From: Priapulus caudatus
Lineage: Eukaryota > Priapulida > Priapulimorpha > Priapulimorphida > Priapulidae
NCBI RefSeq assembly: GCF_000485595.1
Contig: NW_014577077.1
Span: 94,471 to 158,470, forward strand
Reading direction: 5' to 3'
Length of the DNA stretch: 64,000 bases
Positions 12,054 to 25,727 of this stretch are shown here, one piece after another; positions within the stretch are counted from its first letter, which is position 1; each line of letters starts with the position of its first letter. A model generated the notes under the pieces. It made no database searches. It saw only the letters and a program-made list of their open reading frames with translations, and had not been told where the DNA came from. The position numbers and the translations under genes are program-made.

Positions 12054-12059
12054 CGGTGT
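11944..12059. repeat. (AT)n / 10-N gap / (GT)n microsatellite
   Basis: An alternating TA run, ten Ns at 11974-11983, then a GT run to about 12051. The gap marks an assembly join of unknown true length. Confidence 0.95.
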
Positions 12060-12712
12060 GCGTGCGTGCATATGTGTACCAGGTATGTAAACTCACTAAA
12101 TAATATGTTTAAAATTACGAGGACAGTAACCAGGACCGGTGGTCACCGTGTTCTGTATCGGTAGCTTCGTACATAATATTATCTTCACTACACGAGAACC
12201 ACGTAATTATGCTCCTACGCACTCGCGGTATACTCAGGAATTTATCTAGTAGAACAATTCCTTGCCGTGTGCTATTTCCATGCTTTTATTTAGAGGAATA
12301 TACAATTTATTTGAAGGACTGTTCGTTTCTGTATTTATTGTGAATATGAAGTGTATGTAAATACATTTTGACGTTAAAATGACGCTGACGGCTTTGATTC
12401 TATTATTATATTCCATCGCATGTTCAGTAACATTTTAGCTGTTGGTATTTATGGAACCGAATTCGATGTGCCGTGTTTTTGCGCCAACACTAATTTAGTG
12501 TCGAGAAAAACCCAAACTAACAAAACGTTAGGTAAAATATAAGTATAGTGTACAGTATACACCGGTTAAATGAAGAACTGAAGGATCAGATCTAAAAATA
12601 ACGCTAGAATAGTCGGAAAATAAGACAAATCGTCACAAAGAGTGTATCCCTATCGCTACCACATTTCCCACATGTTATTTATTCGTAAACTACGCTCCAG
12701 TAGTGGGGCTAG

Positions 12713-12835
12713 AGGAGGAAGAAAACAACGAAAACGACAAGAAGAAGATGAATAAGAATAAGGTGGAGGAGGAGAAGACGAAGACGAAGCAGAAGAATGA
12801 ATAAAAAGAAGATGCAAAAAACAGAAAGAAAACGT
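12713..12835. repeat. Purine-rich low-complexity tract
   Basis: GAGGAGGAAGAAAAC... continuing as GAAGA/GAGGAG words for about 120 bp on the plus strand. Low complexity, no coding evidence. Confidence 0.7.
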
Positions 12836-12914
12836 TCCTAGTGTTAATTGAAATTGTGCGCGTTTTCTTTAACACGCTATTTACACACCTACACGCAGAC
12901 ATAAACACCCACGG

Positions 12915-13215
12915 GTATGGTTGGCCGTCGTACTCAGAAATAATTATTTTTACCGCGGTAGAAATAATTCAACCACGGGTGAATTATGTGTAACAAGGCC
13001 TCTGATTGGGTAAAACGGCAATCATTTTACCGCGGTTAAATTATGTGTAACAAGCCCTCTGACGGGGTAAAAAGGCAATCATTTTACCGCGGTTGAATTA
13101 TTTTTACCGAGGTTAAATTATATGTACCAAGGCCTCTGCTTGGGGTAAAAGGCCCATAATTTAACCGCGGTTGAATTATTTCTACCGCGGTAAAAATAAT
13201 TATGGCCAAGCATAC
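12915..13215. mobile_element. MITE-like element with nested CCGCGG repeats
   Basis: The outer ends GTATGGTTGGCC and GGCCAAGCATAC are inverted repeats (11 of 12). Inside are longer inverted arms of about 40 bp: ATAATTATTTTTACCGCGG then TAGAAATAATTCAACC on the left (12938-12978), and their complement at 13162-13203. The core carries about three direct repeats of a unit of roughly 57 bp with TTAAATTATGTGTAAC, GGCCTCTG, GGGTAAAA and ATTTTACCGCGG. No target-site duplication is clear. No ORF. Confidence 0.7.
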
Positions 13216-15607
13216 GCGCGGACACATGGATGGACGCGCGAAAATGTTGGGGAAAAAACCTAGTGGTGATCCACTGCTATTATGTTTACCGCCACTACAC
13301 TAGTTCATGGGATCGTTCAGATAAAGTGTGCATGTATCAAATGAATCGTTCGCTAGATTACCTCGAGATGATTAGACACTTGTGTACAAAAACCAGAGAA
13401 ATATATAGAGACACTTAGTCTAGTAATAGTATAACCAGTACATTATTTCTATAGACTAAACTTTTTTGTCGTTCGTGGTGTATAATTTATATAAGCGCGT
13501 CTATAATACGTGAGCGTGTGCGCGTGCGTTCCCATATACAGTGTAATATGGGTAGATATGAGTTTTGCACGTGCCCGCATATGGGGATGAAATATGATTG
13601 TTTTCTATGTTCTCTATGAAAGTAAACTAGCTGGCGGTTTACTTACTTCCAATATCGTCAGTGTACTGCTCACTGGAGCGATGTAGAATCCCAGAGAAAG
13701 GTTTCTAGCGCGCGCGCCGCCATAAGACGGCGAAATTAAACATAACGCGCAGGCTTGTTTGGACACCCGCCGCCTCAGCTAAGCATTCATGAAAAAGCAA
13801 TGTCAATCAGGCCACATACAAAGAGCAAAGATAATGTCCGCATTCTAATACGGTCCGAGTTAGATCTACAACGTATGTATAATCGGGTGGAACTCCGTGC
13901 CGATATTTATTACAGAGCTTTATGAAAGTTCGTAAATTACTTGCTTACCATGTTGCAAACACGTAGATTTACTCGATTAATATTCGTAGAATGTCGACAT
14001 AGGCCTATTAATATGTCAAATGTATTTTCCAGGCGATTTCCATTGGCCTACAAAGTGGAGTTTACCTATAGGCATTATTTTCATTGTTACAATACGCTTA
14101 CTGCAAAGTATAGAGTAAGAGAAATGACCACAAAAGCAAACAAATACAAATTAAATTAACTTTTCATTTACTTTTAATTTAAACAATAATTTAAAAAGGA
14201 CTAGCTAACGTACAAGACATGCCACGGAGTGAGTGCATAAGATGCCGTTAAAAACCGATTTATAACTGATTATTCACAATTATTTGGTGCGGTACAACTT
14301 CAACACAACCAGTCTTTTTACACCCATTTCTCTTTATCCATTCGCAAATAAGAGGCTTCCAGCCAAAGCAACATCACAAACTAAGAACTAATGGTAGCTG
14401 GTTAAATGAGCGAAATGCTGACATTCTGAATACAACCGTCCTGACCGATCAGATGATCAGATGAATTCGGGGAGCTAACGGCACTCAGTAATACTGAGCT
14501 CTAACACTTCCTAGTGAACGTGGAAATTGTTGCTTGTTATTATCACAGGCTACTTACAAACAAACAAACAAACATACAAACAAACACAATCGCTACACGC
14601 TATTGTTTTTTAGCCTATGCAATATAAATAATTATTTAGAAAACCATAATCTGAAATCATGTCTCGATTTACATATACCTCAACAACCTACATTACAAGC
14701 ATAGACCGCACTTCCATCTTACACGGTATCAACATTCGAAATTGTTTCCACAACCAAACTGCAAATGGACAGTACATATGAATAAGTTCACAGTCGATGT
14801 CGATGGAAACGTTGAAAGTAAATGACAGGGACTGAAAACCTGCCACAGCGTCACAAGAGTTAGAGGTCGTCATTGGAGGCCAACCAACGTGACGACGAAG
14901 GCCCTAAGCTAGCTCTATATTTAGAACACGAACATTGCAAGCATGTTTTACCACGGAGCATGGCGTACTGTAACAGCACTGCCTAGAAACATTTGCGCAA
15001 TAACCGCTTCTTTTGCTTCCCGCGCTGAATAGTCTTAATGCACTCCCTGTTGCATGGCGAACATGAAAGATCATCACGCCACGGTGTGGCTAAACATTAG
15101 CCCTACAGTGCTTCTATAAGCGTTAAGGTGGTTGTAAATACACAAACATAAACGGGTAAACTGTAGGGAAATAATGCGACTACATGCATGATGCACTATT
15201 AAAATCTGAAACACGAAGCTCCAGCAGAATATATTGAACGATGCTTATGCTGATATGTACTATATGAGATGGGTTAGTCTTCTGGGCATGCAAGTAATCT
15301 AAGTTTCAAAACACAGCGAGTTAATACAAAATGATTCTGGTTTCCAAAAAGGTAAACGGCTGTACAGTATACATAATCTATCCACACACATGCCAACGCC
15401 AACATCTTGTGCTTATCATTCACTTATAGTCCCAAGAATGTCACCAGACCAGAATGCAGAGTTGTATGCGGATTAACTGACTACATGCCAGACAGTAACT
15501 ACATTGATCTCAGACTGCCCTCAAACATTTATCAATATATGATCGTCTGTCTCCCAGCAAAAATTGGAAAAGTTTGAAGTAATCGTGTGAACTAGGGCTT
15601 GCACGTT

Positions 15608-15613
15608 TTTAAT
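15608..15613 (-). terminator. Possible poly(A) signal of SRCIN1-like gene (ATTAAA)
   Basis: ATTAAA on the minus strand, about 176 bp after the stop codon. No AATAAA lies closer. The downstream GU-rich element is weak, so a more distal site is equally possible. Confidence 0.3.
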
Positions 15614-15788
15614 GACCAGTATTTACGCCGAGCCAAAGTTGCGGATACCGCGACTCCGACTCGAGAATCGGCGGCAGCGCCGCTCGATGTAAAAAAAGCT
15701 TGCCGTCACGTCGTCGACGTCTACCCAGCTATCGTCATCGACACGTCGGTAGCACTCACAGACGCAGCACGCTCGCACATTTCGCGCC

Positions 15789-16880
15789 TCACAAGATGTC
15801 TGTCTCGTAGATTTTCATCTCAGTTCGCTTCTGCGTCGTCGCCGTCGCCACCGCCGCCGCGTCGTCGGCCGGCCCTGCCGACGGCGTCTTCGGTTTCGGC
15901 GACTGCGCGCGCGCGTCGCCGTTCACCTTGTGCGTCGGCGTCAGAGCCGTGCCCTTCTGCAGTTCCTTCTGCAGCCGCGAGTACTGCTCCTGCAGCGCCT
16001 GCTGCTTCATGATGAGCTCCTCGTGCTTACGCGCGAGCATCTCCTGACGCGACGTGCGCGACGATGACAACGCGTGCGCCGCATCCTTGCTCGGCGTGCC
16101 CTCCTGCGAGTTGATGCTCTCAGAGCTGGAGCTGTTGCTCGAGACAGGCGCGCGCGTGTACAGGTCGTCCGTGATCGCGTTGATGCGGATCACCTCGTGC
16201 GCGCGGCCGCCCGCCGCCGCCGCGCGCCCCGGCGTGTAGTCAAAGTCCTCGGGCTCCGACTGACTGCGGCCGTGCTTCGAGATGTTCGACTTGTCGATGG
16301 TCGGCGACATGCTCGGGTCGAGCAACGCGCCGAAGCCGCCCGGTGGCCCGCTCACAGGCGACATTTCCTTGATGGGACTCAGCATGCCCGTCGGCGACAG
16401 CAGTGGCGACGTGAGGCTGCGGCTGCGGCGCGGCGGCGGCGGCGGAGGCTGCTTGCGCTTGTCGTTGGGAACGAGCGCGTCGCTGAAGGAGGAGCCGGGC
16501 GACGACGACAGCGACGACGGTGGCTTCTGCGAGGCGGCGGCGGCGCCGGCGTCCTTTCCCTGAGACGTCGTCGCGGCAACGAACTTCTGCGAGCCGTCCG
16601 ACACAAGCACCTTCGCGATGGTGTCGGCGTCCTTCCTCGGCGACATCAGGTTGCGCTTGACCGTCGAGTAGTGGTCATCTTTATCGGACGACGTGCCTGC
16701 TCTCGGCGGCGTTTTGGAGCGCGTCGGATCAAAGCTAGGCGAGTAGTCGGATGGAGACGAGCCTGTACGCTCGTATAGGCTAGAGATGGCGCGATCAAGC
16801 CGGTGTTCTGTATCGGCCATGTACTGAGTGTCGCGCAGGGCCTTCTGTGCAAGTTCCAAGTTCCTCTCGAACTTGTCTCC
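15789..16880 (-). CDS. SRCIN1: SRCIN1-like last exon, Ser/Pro-rich C-terminus
   Basis: 1,092 bp including TGA; acceptor TTGCAG. It opens GDKFERNLELAQKALRDTQY, a short helix. It continues as a long Ser/Pro/Ala-rich disordered tail with KRKQPPPPPPRRSRSLTSPL (the counterpart of the vertebrate SKSPPPPPPRRS motif, an SH3-ligand type), RSQSEPEDFDYTPGR, and a terminal helix EMLARKHEELIMKQQALQEQ. It ends EMKIYETDIL. The TDIL end could be a PDZ ligand but is not a classic class I motif. The exon is far more GC-rich than anything nearby, which creates long Arg-rich antisense ORFs that are not genes. Confidence 0.94.
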   Translation of the reverse strand, partial: GDKFERNLELAQKALRDTQYMADTEHRLDRAISSLYERTGSSPSDYSPSFDPTRSKTPPRAGTSSDKDDHYSTVKRNLMSPRKDADTIAKVLVSDGSQKFVAATTSQGKDAGAAAASQKPPSSLSSSPGSSFSDALVPNDKRKQPPPPPPRRSRSLTSPLLSPTGMLSPIKEMSPVSGPPGGFGALLDPSMSPTIDKSNISKHGRSQSEPEDFDYTPGRAAAAGGRAHEVIRINAITDDLYTRAPVSSNSSSSESINSQEGTPSKDAAHALSSSRTSRQEMLARKHEELIMKQQALQEQYSRLQKELQKGTALTPTHKVNGDARAQSPKPKTPSAGPADDAAAVATATTQKRTEMKIYETDIL

Positions 16881-19800
16881 CTGCAATGTGGTTACTGAGG
16901 ATTAGTATCGGTGCAAGTTACACGATTAATCACGAATCGCTAAATAAGTGCTAAGCACATTCACAGTTAGTTAATGATCATCCTGAAGCATCTGAACGTG
17001 TAGTGATAAAAACAGCTGTTACCCTTTTTGTAAAGTCAATCTTTTTTCTCAGTGACAATTCTCGATATAATTTCTCCTGTTGAGCAATGTATTCGAATTA
17101 GAAAGTAAACTGTATTAAGATGCTTCCAGGAATGTTTGGTTACAGAAGTTACCTGTATTAAATAGCTAACTAGGTAATAATACTGTAATTGTTATTGCTA
17201 ACGCTATGCTATTGCTATAAAGGTTAGATTGCATGCGTATATGCAAGCGACTGTAAGATGATAAAAAAACCTGTTGGCTAAACACCTGTTTCACATAAAC
17301 GTTAACACAGCTATACGAATACGACATGTTACTGCTATACGATTCGGTTCATCAATTTCTCCCTGGCTTCACCCTTGGTTGGCTTATATTGCTTCCCGAT
17401 TTTTGTGACTCAGAATCGATCTGTTTTTCTTCAGGCAAGATTTTACCTGTGCATTAGATGCCCTATAATCAGGCTTTGCAGCTTCTGCAGAGGAGCTAGT
17501 GGTAGCTGCTCGCTGCTCTTGCACAGACGCTAACCTGAAATTAGGAGACGTAAATTTAATTTCTACTAACATATAGTAACTTGTTTAAACAATATCCTAA
17601 TCAATGTGCATTGACTGCAAAACAATGCAAATCTCATGCACCACTATTTCTGCCATATAGCCGATTTAAAATCGCTCTGCCTTCATCAAGATTAATCATG
17701 CTTGTCGAATCACTGAAATAGTACGCCATTGCAGCGCACGTGGTTTCACCTAAGCTCCATTCCACCTCATTTGCATATCTATCAGATCCTGATTTAATTA
17801 ATGTTAATGTAAGCATAATAAAGCAGAGCATTTCACATATCGATACGTCAAGTGGTACAGCGTGCATGGGTGCACCGTGAATGCATGTGCACCCCCGTAC
17901 CGTTTCAGCGTGAAGAGCGTGCCCGTGAGACGCTTGCATCGCTTCAGGGCATTGTCCAATCGATCTGGTTCTTCCTTCAAAAACCTGCAACACAAGAGTG
18001 CACTTTAGCTTCATCACTGCACCTGCGGGTGTGTGACAGCGAAGCAACCCTGATTGCGCTGGAAATAGTTTCACCAGCTGCCCTCTTTGCCAATATCGAA
18101 CAGTTGGTGCGGTGGGCCACACGGGACGGTCATGCTGAAATCACCACAGAGTATACGACGATTTGAAGAGCGATTTGAGATTCGTGTAATCCACATCTTA
18201 AGTTAATTCTTCTCGTGATTCAATCAATGATAATATATGAAAATTTTAGAAACGACCTGATAAAGATTCATATTCATGAAAACGAAGACGCATTACTATA
18301 GTACTAGAATTAATACAAATATGAAATGAAAATAAATGGTAATCATGTAAGATACTAAGAAAGAATATACCAAAGAATTGTTGTGCTAGGATAACCTGCG
18401 ATCATTTTGAATCAGACCCAACAAAATTAATAGTTTGAATCAATAATCAGATAAAATCATTTGCATCATTTTGTACTGACTTCAGGCACAAACCTGATTA
18501 CGATTCTCACCGACATATCATCAGAAATGCAACATGGCCATATGGCCTGCAAGCAAACCTCATAATACCCAGAACTTATTCCCAGAATTTTACGCTAGGA
18601 AAGTATTTGTGCTTACTTTTCTTCTCGCACGACCACCTCCATCTCGGCGTCCATGATAGTCTTCAGTTGGTCCTGCAGGTTTGGGAAGCGCACCTTGAGG
18701 TCGGCTATGGCTCGACTGGAGTGACTCAGAGCCACCGCCATCGACTCAACATCCTGCATGTTGACGCGACAGCGACGGTTGATGACGTCACTCCTCAGCT
18801 CCTCCACAGCGCCCTCTAGGTCTCTGCAATTAATGCATACAATTATCAGAGACTGGAAGAGAGCCACGAAACGTGAATTAAGTGACGGCATGTGGCTTAA
18901 TTACTTTCTCTGCAACCCACTTATATCACATCAGTATGTGAACATATGTCATCACACGATGCAGCATCAACATGAAACAGTTACTCATTCCCAAACTATA
19001 TTCGCTCTTAAATGTGATCGACCCTTCTACCTCATCCTGTTATGTAATGACAGGACTATTTTATGGGCAAGATGGAAGGTGTGGACAACTCACCTATTGC
19101 AGAGATGAAAACTCACATTTACACTTACAGACAGATTTGTATATTACGTACGTTACTGCTGATCTTGAACAAATATATAAGTATTGTATAAACATGTTTA
19201 TGATAACAATACATGTGTGGACTATGTATAATATCAAACATGCACACACCCATTCTCGTACGCACGCACACACGCACACACGCAGGCACACGTGCGCGCG
19301 CACGCACGCACGCACGCACGTATAGGGAGTGTATAAAAACAAATTGTCTTTATTCATTCGATATTATGTATCACATTTGTATCCTAGTATACATATCTCC
19401 ATGATAATATATATCTATGCCAGAATTCCACCAACAGATATATACAATGTTAATGATATTGGACTTTGTAAAGACATTGCATGAAATCTGCCACATCTAG
19501 CATACTGGTCCATCACGAAATTAGGGCGTATTACACTAACATCATGGGTCTAACATAACTCCATGACAAGCTGCAAGCAAAATGCATGTACAGTTTTACC
19601 TTAGCACTTTCTCCAACATGTCGACATCCTGTCGGTAGCTCTCCTGGTCTTGTTGAATCTTCTTTCTGTCACCCCGAAGCGGTATGTCAGGATTCAGTGG
19701 CAGGACCGTCAACATATTCTGTAGATGCAAATCTACTATGATTACATGAACTCTAACACGTATTCTGATCTTGCTGTCTATTTATTGAACTTTCAATGCT

Positions 19801-20783
19801 TAAGTAGCGGGTTAACTCTTGCATATTAATTCCACTGATTTGAAGGTTAACATAATTGTAGAAGAAATTGGGTATTCAGTTGAGCCTGGGTTATGAAGCT
19901 TGCCGAGCTTCATTTGAGTTAGACATTCCATTTTTGAATATATACTAACAAACATTGACAACAGAGAAATCCGCAAATCACTGATACGATTGCCTGGGGG
20001 AGATACGCCAAATACAATCAATGTTGGATACTAACAGAACTGCGAACAGCAAAAACGAATGTGATTTCACATGAAAAAGTCATCACGTGATCACCTAGTC
20101 AATTCTAGCAGAAAACAAGGCCGGTCCCCTCTCCTGCCTCCAGCCTTACCAATACATACACCACATAAATAGACATGAACCACACTGGAAACTGCTGATG
20201 CAAGCACATCCTTTACACATAGCCAAAGAGAATACGCACGAGATGATATTTAGCACCATTATGGCTCGGATATGTTTCTGCAGTGTTTAAAACTGGATAT
20301 AGAATGGCTTTACACGCCACCTACTATGCCACAACTTGTCAAAACCTTTAGTAAACTAAGGTCGTACATCACAGCGCACACTATTATCAATGCATACCTC
20401 TTATCCATAGCTAGGGAATGCTTTAACAGCATATAGGAGACTATGTGAAATAGCCAGAAGGTACTTAATTGACACTTGTTAATCTTTTACTTCTGTTTAT
20501 CACTTAACATAAAGCACTAAAGTTTCAGAATTTAAAAAACAGTATTGGGATGTTACCTAATAGGGTATTAGACTATCTGCTCAACACTGTTAAATGCATA
20601 CGGCCAAATACGAGCTAGCAGTCTCACCTTTACAGAATGGTTGCTTGTCTATAAAAGCCACTTTTTGCGTTTTTTAGAGTGAGCTTCTTAAAGAGGTTAC
20701 TCTACATAGACACACCACACCTACATATATGCATGCACGCAAGCACGCACGCACAAACGTGCCCGCGTACACACAGATACCCA

Positions 20784-20819
<36 letters not shown>

Positions 20820-23800
20820 CACACGCACGCATATCCACGAACTCACATATGCATGCATACACGCACGCATCCACATATCTAAGCTGCAATGCACACCAGT
20901 GATTACGATAATAAGTACACTATGGCTTCATCAGAAAATCAGCGATGGCTTCATCAGCAAAGACCACTGCACGACTGTAACATATAAGGAGATGATATAA
21001 AGATAAAGCAAAATTAACTGCTGGAGCACCTTTATCTTGTCAGAGACTTCTCGTATGCTCTCCTTCATGTTCATTGCCTGCGCCTGGGTCATGCGACGCA
21101 AGGTCTTAACCTCGAGCTTCAACTCCTGGGTACGTAGATGCAGGTTACGCAGCGACTCTCGGGAGAAAGGGTACTGTACATGTTGACCCTGGGGCGTCGC
21201 ATAGCCACTTCCACTCACTGCTGCAGATATAAGAACGAATGAATCAATCACGAGACACAAATAAAAGATAAATATGGTTAGGTGTCTGTTCTCGTTGATG
21301 CCTTCGTTGTCATAAAATAATAATACCTGTGCAGAACTCATTTGGATCTCTTCACCTGTAATTTAGAGGATTTTTATTACATGCAGTAACAATGTTTCAT
21401 ATGATCCTCCAAGAAACTGGGAATTCCATGGTAGCTAATGATTAAATTCACAATTTATTTGTTGAACACATCGATAACAAACGTGGCTTCATGTTGACCA
21501 ATTAAAAAAAAAACTTCGTAGAAAGTTCAGAATCGGACACTCCCATTGAAAATATTCAATATTATGTCCACTTCCACAATATGTAACAGGTCACAGCGCA
21601 TAAAACAGTGAAACATTCGCCACTTCATCTGCCCACTTCGTGCAGATGAGCTTGTCGAGAGAAACGGAAACCAAAACTCCAAATCTCAAAAACCTCCTGC
21701 AACCGCAATAAACTCAACCAAAACAAATAATTGAGATCAGCGTGCCCTGTATCATAACAGAGTAAGACATGGATCTGCAGAAAAGCAGCCTGGCAAAACA
21801 TTACGTGACGCAGATCGAAAACCAAAATAATGTTACGTTTTACACGTAGCCGCAATATGAAATCTATGTGAGGTCTCAATTGGAAACCAAAACAATCTCA
21901 GACCCCGATTGAAAACCTGAATAAATGCGATGAAATGGAATAACAACATATAGTACACATCACATGTAAAATGGAAACTAAAGTAACATTGAAAACAGTG
22001 TGTCTTATAGTTCAACCACTTCCATACCTTTTCGTTTCGATGATTCTTCTGCACAGATCAGCAGCAAGAAACAGAAACTAGAATGTTAAACCTTTAGAAA
22101 ACGTGCTGGGGACCCATAACAAACATCCAAAACTTTTACCACTCAGCGAATATACGCCATTACTTTATATGAAACAATTCACATTGCGTCGTACGATGTT
22201 AACGCTTGACGTGGAAAACACTATGCGTGAACATGAACTGCTTTGACTAACCGAATTAATTTACCAACCGTCAGGACTAAAGCAGCTGACTGTAATAAAC
22301 TGCCAACACTGAAGACGTGAGATTGACTACGACACCCTTAATATTGGCTCACACAATGTCTAGGGTTGGTAACAACGTTTATTCACCCTCTGCAACTGTA
22401 CATAAACCACACGCCTCTAAATGATACCTTTTGTAGGCGTTGTCTGGGTATCCCGAGATGACTTAGTATCTTTCTGACCCGCCGGTACGGCTGTGGCAAA
22501 TGGTTAGTAAGGGTTATTACAATAAAAGGCATAACCGTTTTTTACTAAAAAAAATAATTTTTCTATCACGGATCCCCAAGGAAGCACTTTTTACGTTGAC
22601 CAGTACAGAACATTCATGGATATTCGCGGGTTATTTCTGAGAGCCAAGCATGTCAACCAAGTTATGATTGGCTTTTAAAATGGAAAGTGACTTCGAATGA
22701 AAATATGGGCGTTTTGTAACCGAAATAGATAACCGAGTTACAGTAGAAATGTATGTGTTAAATTTCTTTCGCTTTTAAGCTACAATGTACGGTATTTTAC
22801 AGCTATGGCATTAACAACTAAATTACGGTGGCTACGAAAACGCAATATTCTTGATTGTGTGGTAGTGTCATATAGTGATGATTAATGTATGTATATACTT
22901 GCCAATTTTTTAAAATATTTATAGATATAATTTTGTCAATGTTAAGAGAAAACCGATATTATTATCCTTTTTCTAAACGTATAGGGAGCACGTCTAGGAA
23001 GGAACAATTTGCCTACTAGATATCCGTCCCAATATACTACTTACTACTACTAATACTAATTACTAATGATTCTATTACTTGAAAATACGTTTATACATAG
23101 TTGAGTTTGTGAGTTTACGGGTTTATATATGAGAAAGTAAATTACATAGACATTTAGCATATTAAATTGTATTCAGAATATTATCAATATAGAAACAATG
23201 ACAGTACATGACTATGCGGCATGTCGCGTATTATATTATACCAGTCCCTTATAAAAAGTTTCAGGGTTGCATACCTTTGGCTAAGCTAGCAGGTTTTTCA
23301 GGTAGTTTGGGTTTAGGTTTGTCTGCAACACAAAGCACGAAGTGTTACATGAAAAGAAAAACAGTTTTGATCTATTGTTTAACATCCAATTAGTTTTACC
23401 AGAATGCAACGTTATTTCCTGTCTATCAAACTACGAGCAATGCACTGTGCAAAATGTAATATTATATATTGTAACCGCGAGTTTGCCACGCAAGGTACGC
23501 CCCACTGGAATTTAGGCGATGATACGTATGGGAATACATAACTAACACAAGTCCGACTAACACAATGTAATAATATACGCAGTTAGAGATCTACCAGGTA
23601 GTAAGTAACCAGGGCCATAGTATTTAGCAAGTGTCCAGCACAACTCAGGAACACACACTTGAAATTTATACGCACGTGTCCTAACGCCCGCCACCCACGA
23701 AAGCTTAGTAAGCGGGTTAGTGAGGTAGTTTGCTAAGAACAGCTCTCGTGTGAAGCAGGGTTTAGGTTTCCAACCTCACGAGGGAATAACATAAATAGTA

Positions 23801-25685
23801 AACACGTTTGATATCTAGCTAAGCCATCTCCTATCAAATAAGCTATCCCTAACCGTACGCAGCAAACTGAGGTGAGGAACACGGATCTAGGCACATGTAT
23901 ACATAGGTAATGCAGCCATACCAGTGACAGCCATGTTAAATTTGATGACACTTGTATGATAGCCAGATAGTATTGCACGATTTCAGAAAATCCCCTATAA
24001 CGATATGTAAGCATAAGTGCGAACATAAATGATCACAGAGAAAGAAGCATGCAATGTGATTGTACCTTTGGTTGCACCTTGCTTTTCAGATTTTTTGTCT
24101 AGTAACAAAAATAAAAAAACCAGTAACATTAGTACCATGCACACTATGTAGAAGCATGATGTATTACAGTATTAGTGTACATATCAAGCACCAAAGTTTG
24201 AACCGATTTGTGTGGTGTCTGTAGCTTGGTTTTTGTAAACGGCAATTGATTCATTCATAACGAAAAAGATGCAATAATTAAACAATACATTATTATGAAA
24301 CTACCATCATCATCAATCCATTACATAAAATATTGTCGCCAACCTTATATACCGTAATGATTTACTAAAAATATTCATATCGACCCTATTAATTATATAT
24401 GGAAACACTGGAACGTTTCCCAGAGATGGCCAAGTTTTTGTAAATTCGTGAATTGGCATCAGCAACTTCAACTGGCCCATTAGTATGCCTGATGGCATAT
24501 TGCATTTAATATGTTCATAAACATGCATTACGTTTTTCGGTGCAAAGTTACAACCTGCAAAATTACAGATGAATGCAGCCGCCGATCGTCTCGTTAATAA
24601 GCATGATGGCATACACAGAACAAATCAATAATTATTTAAATGAGTTACCCTCCCTATTTATCATCATTTCCTCATTTCCTCATATCCTCATTCATCCTTA
24701 TTATGTTCAAACTATAACTTTTAGTTACGCAAAGAACCTATAATAATATATTCCGGTAGTATTAAGAGTATATATAGTAAGGAGACGTTCCAAGGAATAT
24801 TTCTTCCTATGGTGTATATTCACCACGTATTGAACCGCGTATTAATTCATACCGCGTAAGTAATGTATAGTATTGCTTAGAAGCAGATGCTCTATCACAA
24901 AAATTATTGTGAGGGATGAGAAGCCACGTCATAATATCACACGTATCTCTATGGGGATGAAAGTGTACTAAGAAGTCAGTTAAAGTAGGCAAAAGGACAG
25001 TTGCACAGACTGGACTGCCACATACCTATTATATTCTGTTGCTGTCAATGTATATTGGACCACCAGAGATCGTTCAGAGAATATATATATATATAGCGAG
25101 AAAGAGAAAGAGAGAGAGAGAGAAAGAGAGAGAGAAAACGACCACATAGTCTAGAATGAGTACCTTTAGCAATTGACTGCTGGTCTTCATTTTTGCTTAT
25201 GGCATCTGAAAAAGGGTATTGATTATGTACAGCCAACTACAGGTTCAGTAGCTACGTACAGCTGTCAGCGCAACGGATACACAGAACACTAACAGAGCCG
25301 GCGACAGCAGCAGCATGCTGGGCTTTATACCAGCCACTCTACAAAAAGAAAAACAAAAGGATCATAACATACAGCAAACAACAGGAAAAAGTCCATGGAG
25401 GTACTAGTTAGGATTATTATTATTAATTAGGAGATAGACCGACAACATTAGCGTGAAAGGGTTAAAGTCCACGACTAACTTCGAATCACGTTTAGGAATA
25501 CGGACCCCCTACAATTTATATAAATTAAATTTTCAGTGGACCAGATAAACTGCAAATGTATAATAGAGCAAGCAATATTCATGAAACATCTACATAATTA
25601 TGCTGTCCTTTGTGGTTATACTATTTACATTGTAATTAATATTGATTACTTATGTAATATGTTACACATGTGCATATTTAATACA

Positions 25686-25727
<42 letters not shown>

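Larger units (their letters stand above)
10060..15600. other. Intergenic region between convergent genes; no gene recognised
   Basis: Only short, unrelated ORFs on both strands. Contents: AT/GT microsatellite with assembly gap (11944-12059), a purine-rich GAAGA-type tract (12713-12835), and a MITE (12915-13215). From 13.2 to 15.6 kb I see only unique AT-rich sequence, including CGCGCGCGCC near 13710 and a CAAA-repeat at 14560-14587. Confidence 0.6.
16881..19599. other. Short introns of SRCIN1-like gene (3' half)
   Basis: Four introns (16881-17446, 17535-17900, 17985-18616, 18824-19599). Unique AT-rich sequence apart from an AC/ACGC microsatellite at about 19229-19320. No other gene seen. Confidence 0.7.

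Noticed and set aside
15599-16012. 137-codon Ala/Ser/Pro-rich plus ORF
   Set aside because: Antisense shadow of the same GC-rich exon end and 3' UTR.
16074-16778. 234-codon Arg-rich ORF on the plus strand
   Set aside because: Exactly opposite the GC-rich last exon of the SRCIN1-like gene. Composition explains it and it has no recognisable domain.
21319-21345. Possible 21-29 nt exon before exon E ending CACAG|GTATTA
   Set aside because: Available acceptors give either a non-symmetric length or a poor purine-rich acceptor, unlike the other small exons.
25020-25045. Extra small exon ending AATAG|GTATGT
   Set aside because: Possible lengths are 10 or 16 nt, not multiples of three, and would break the frame.
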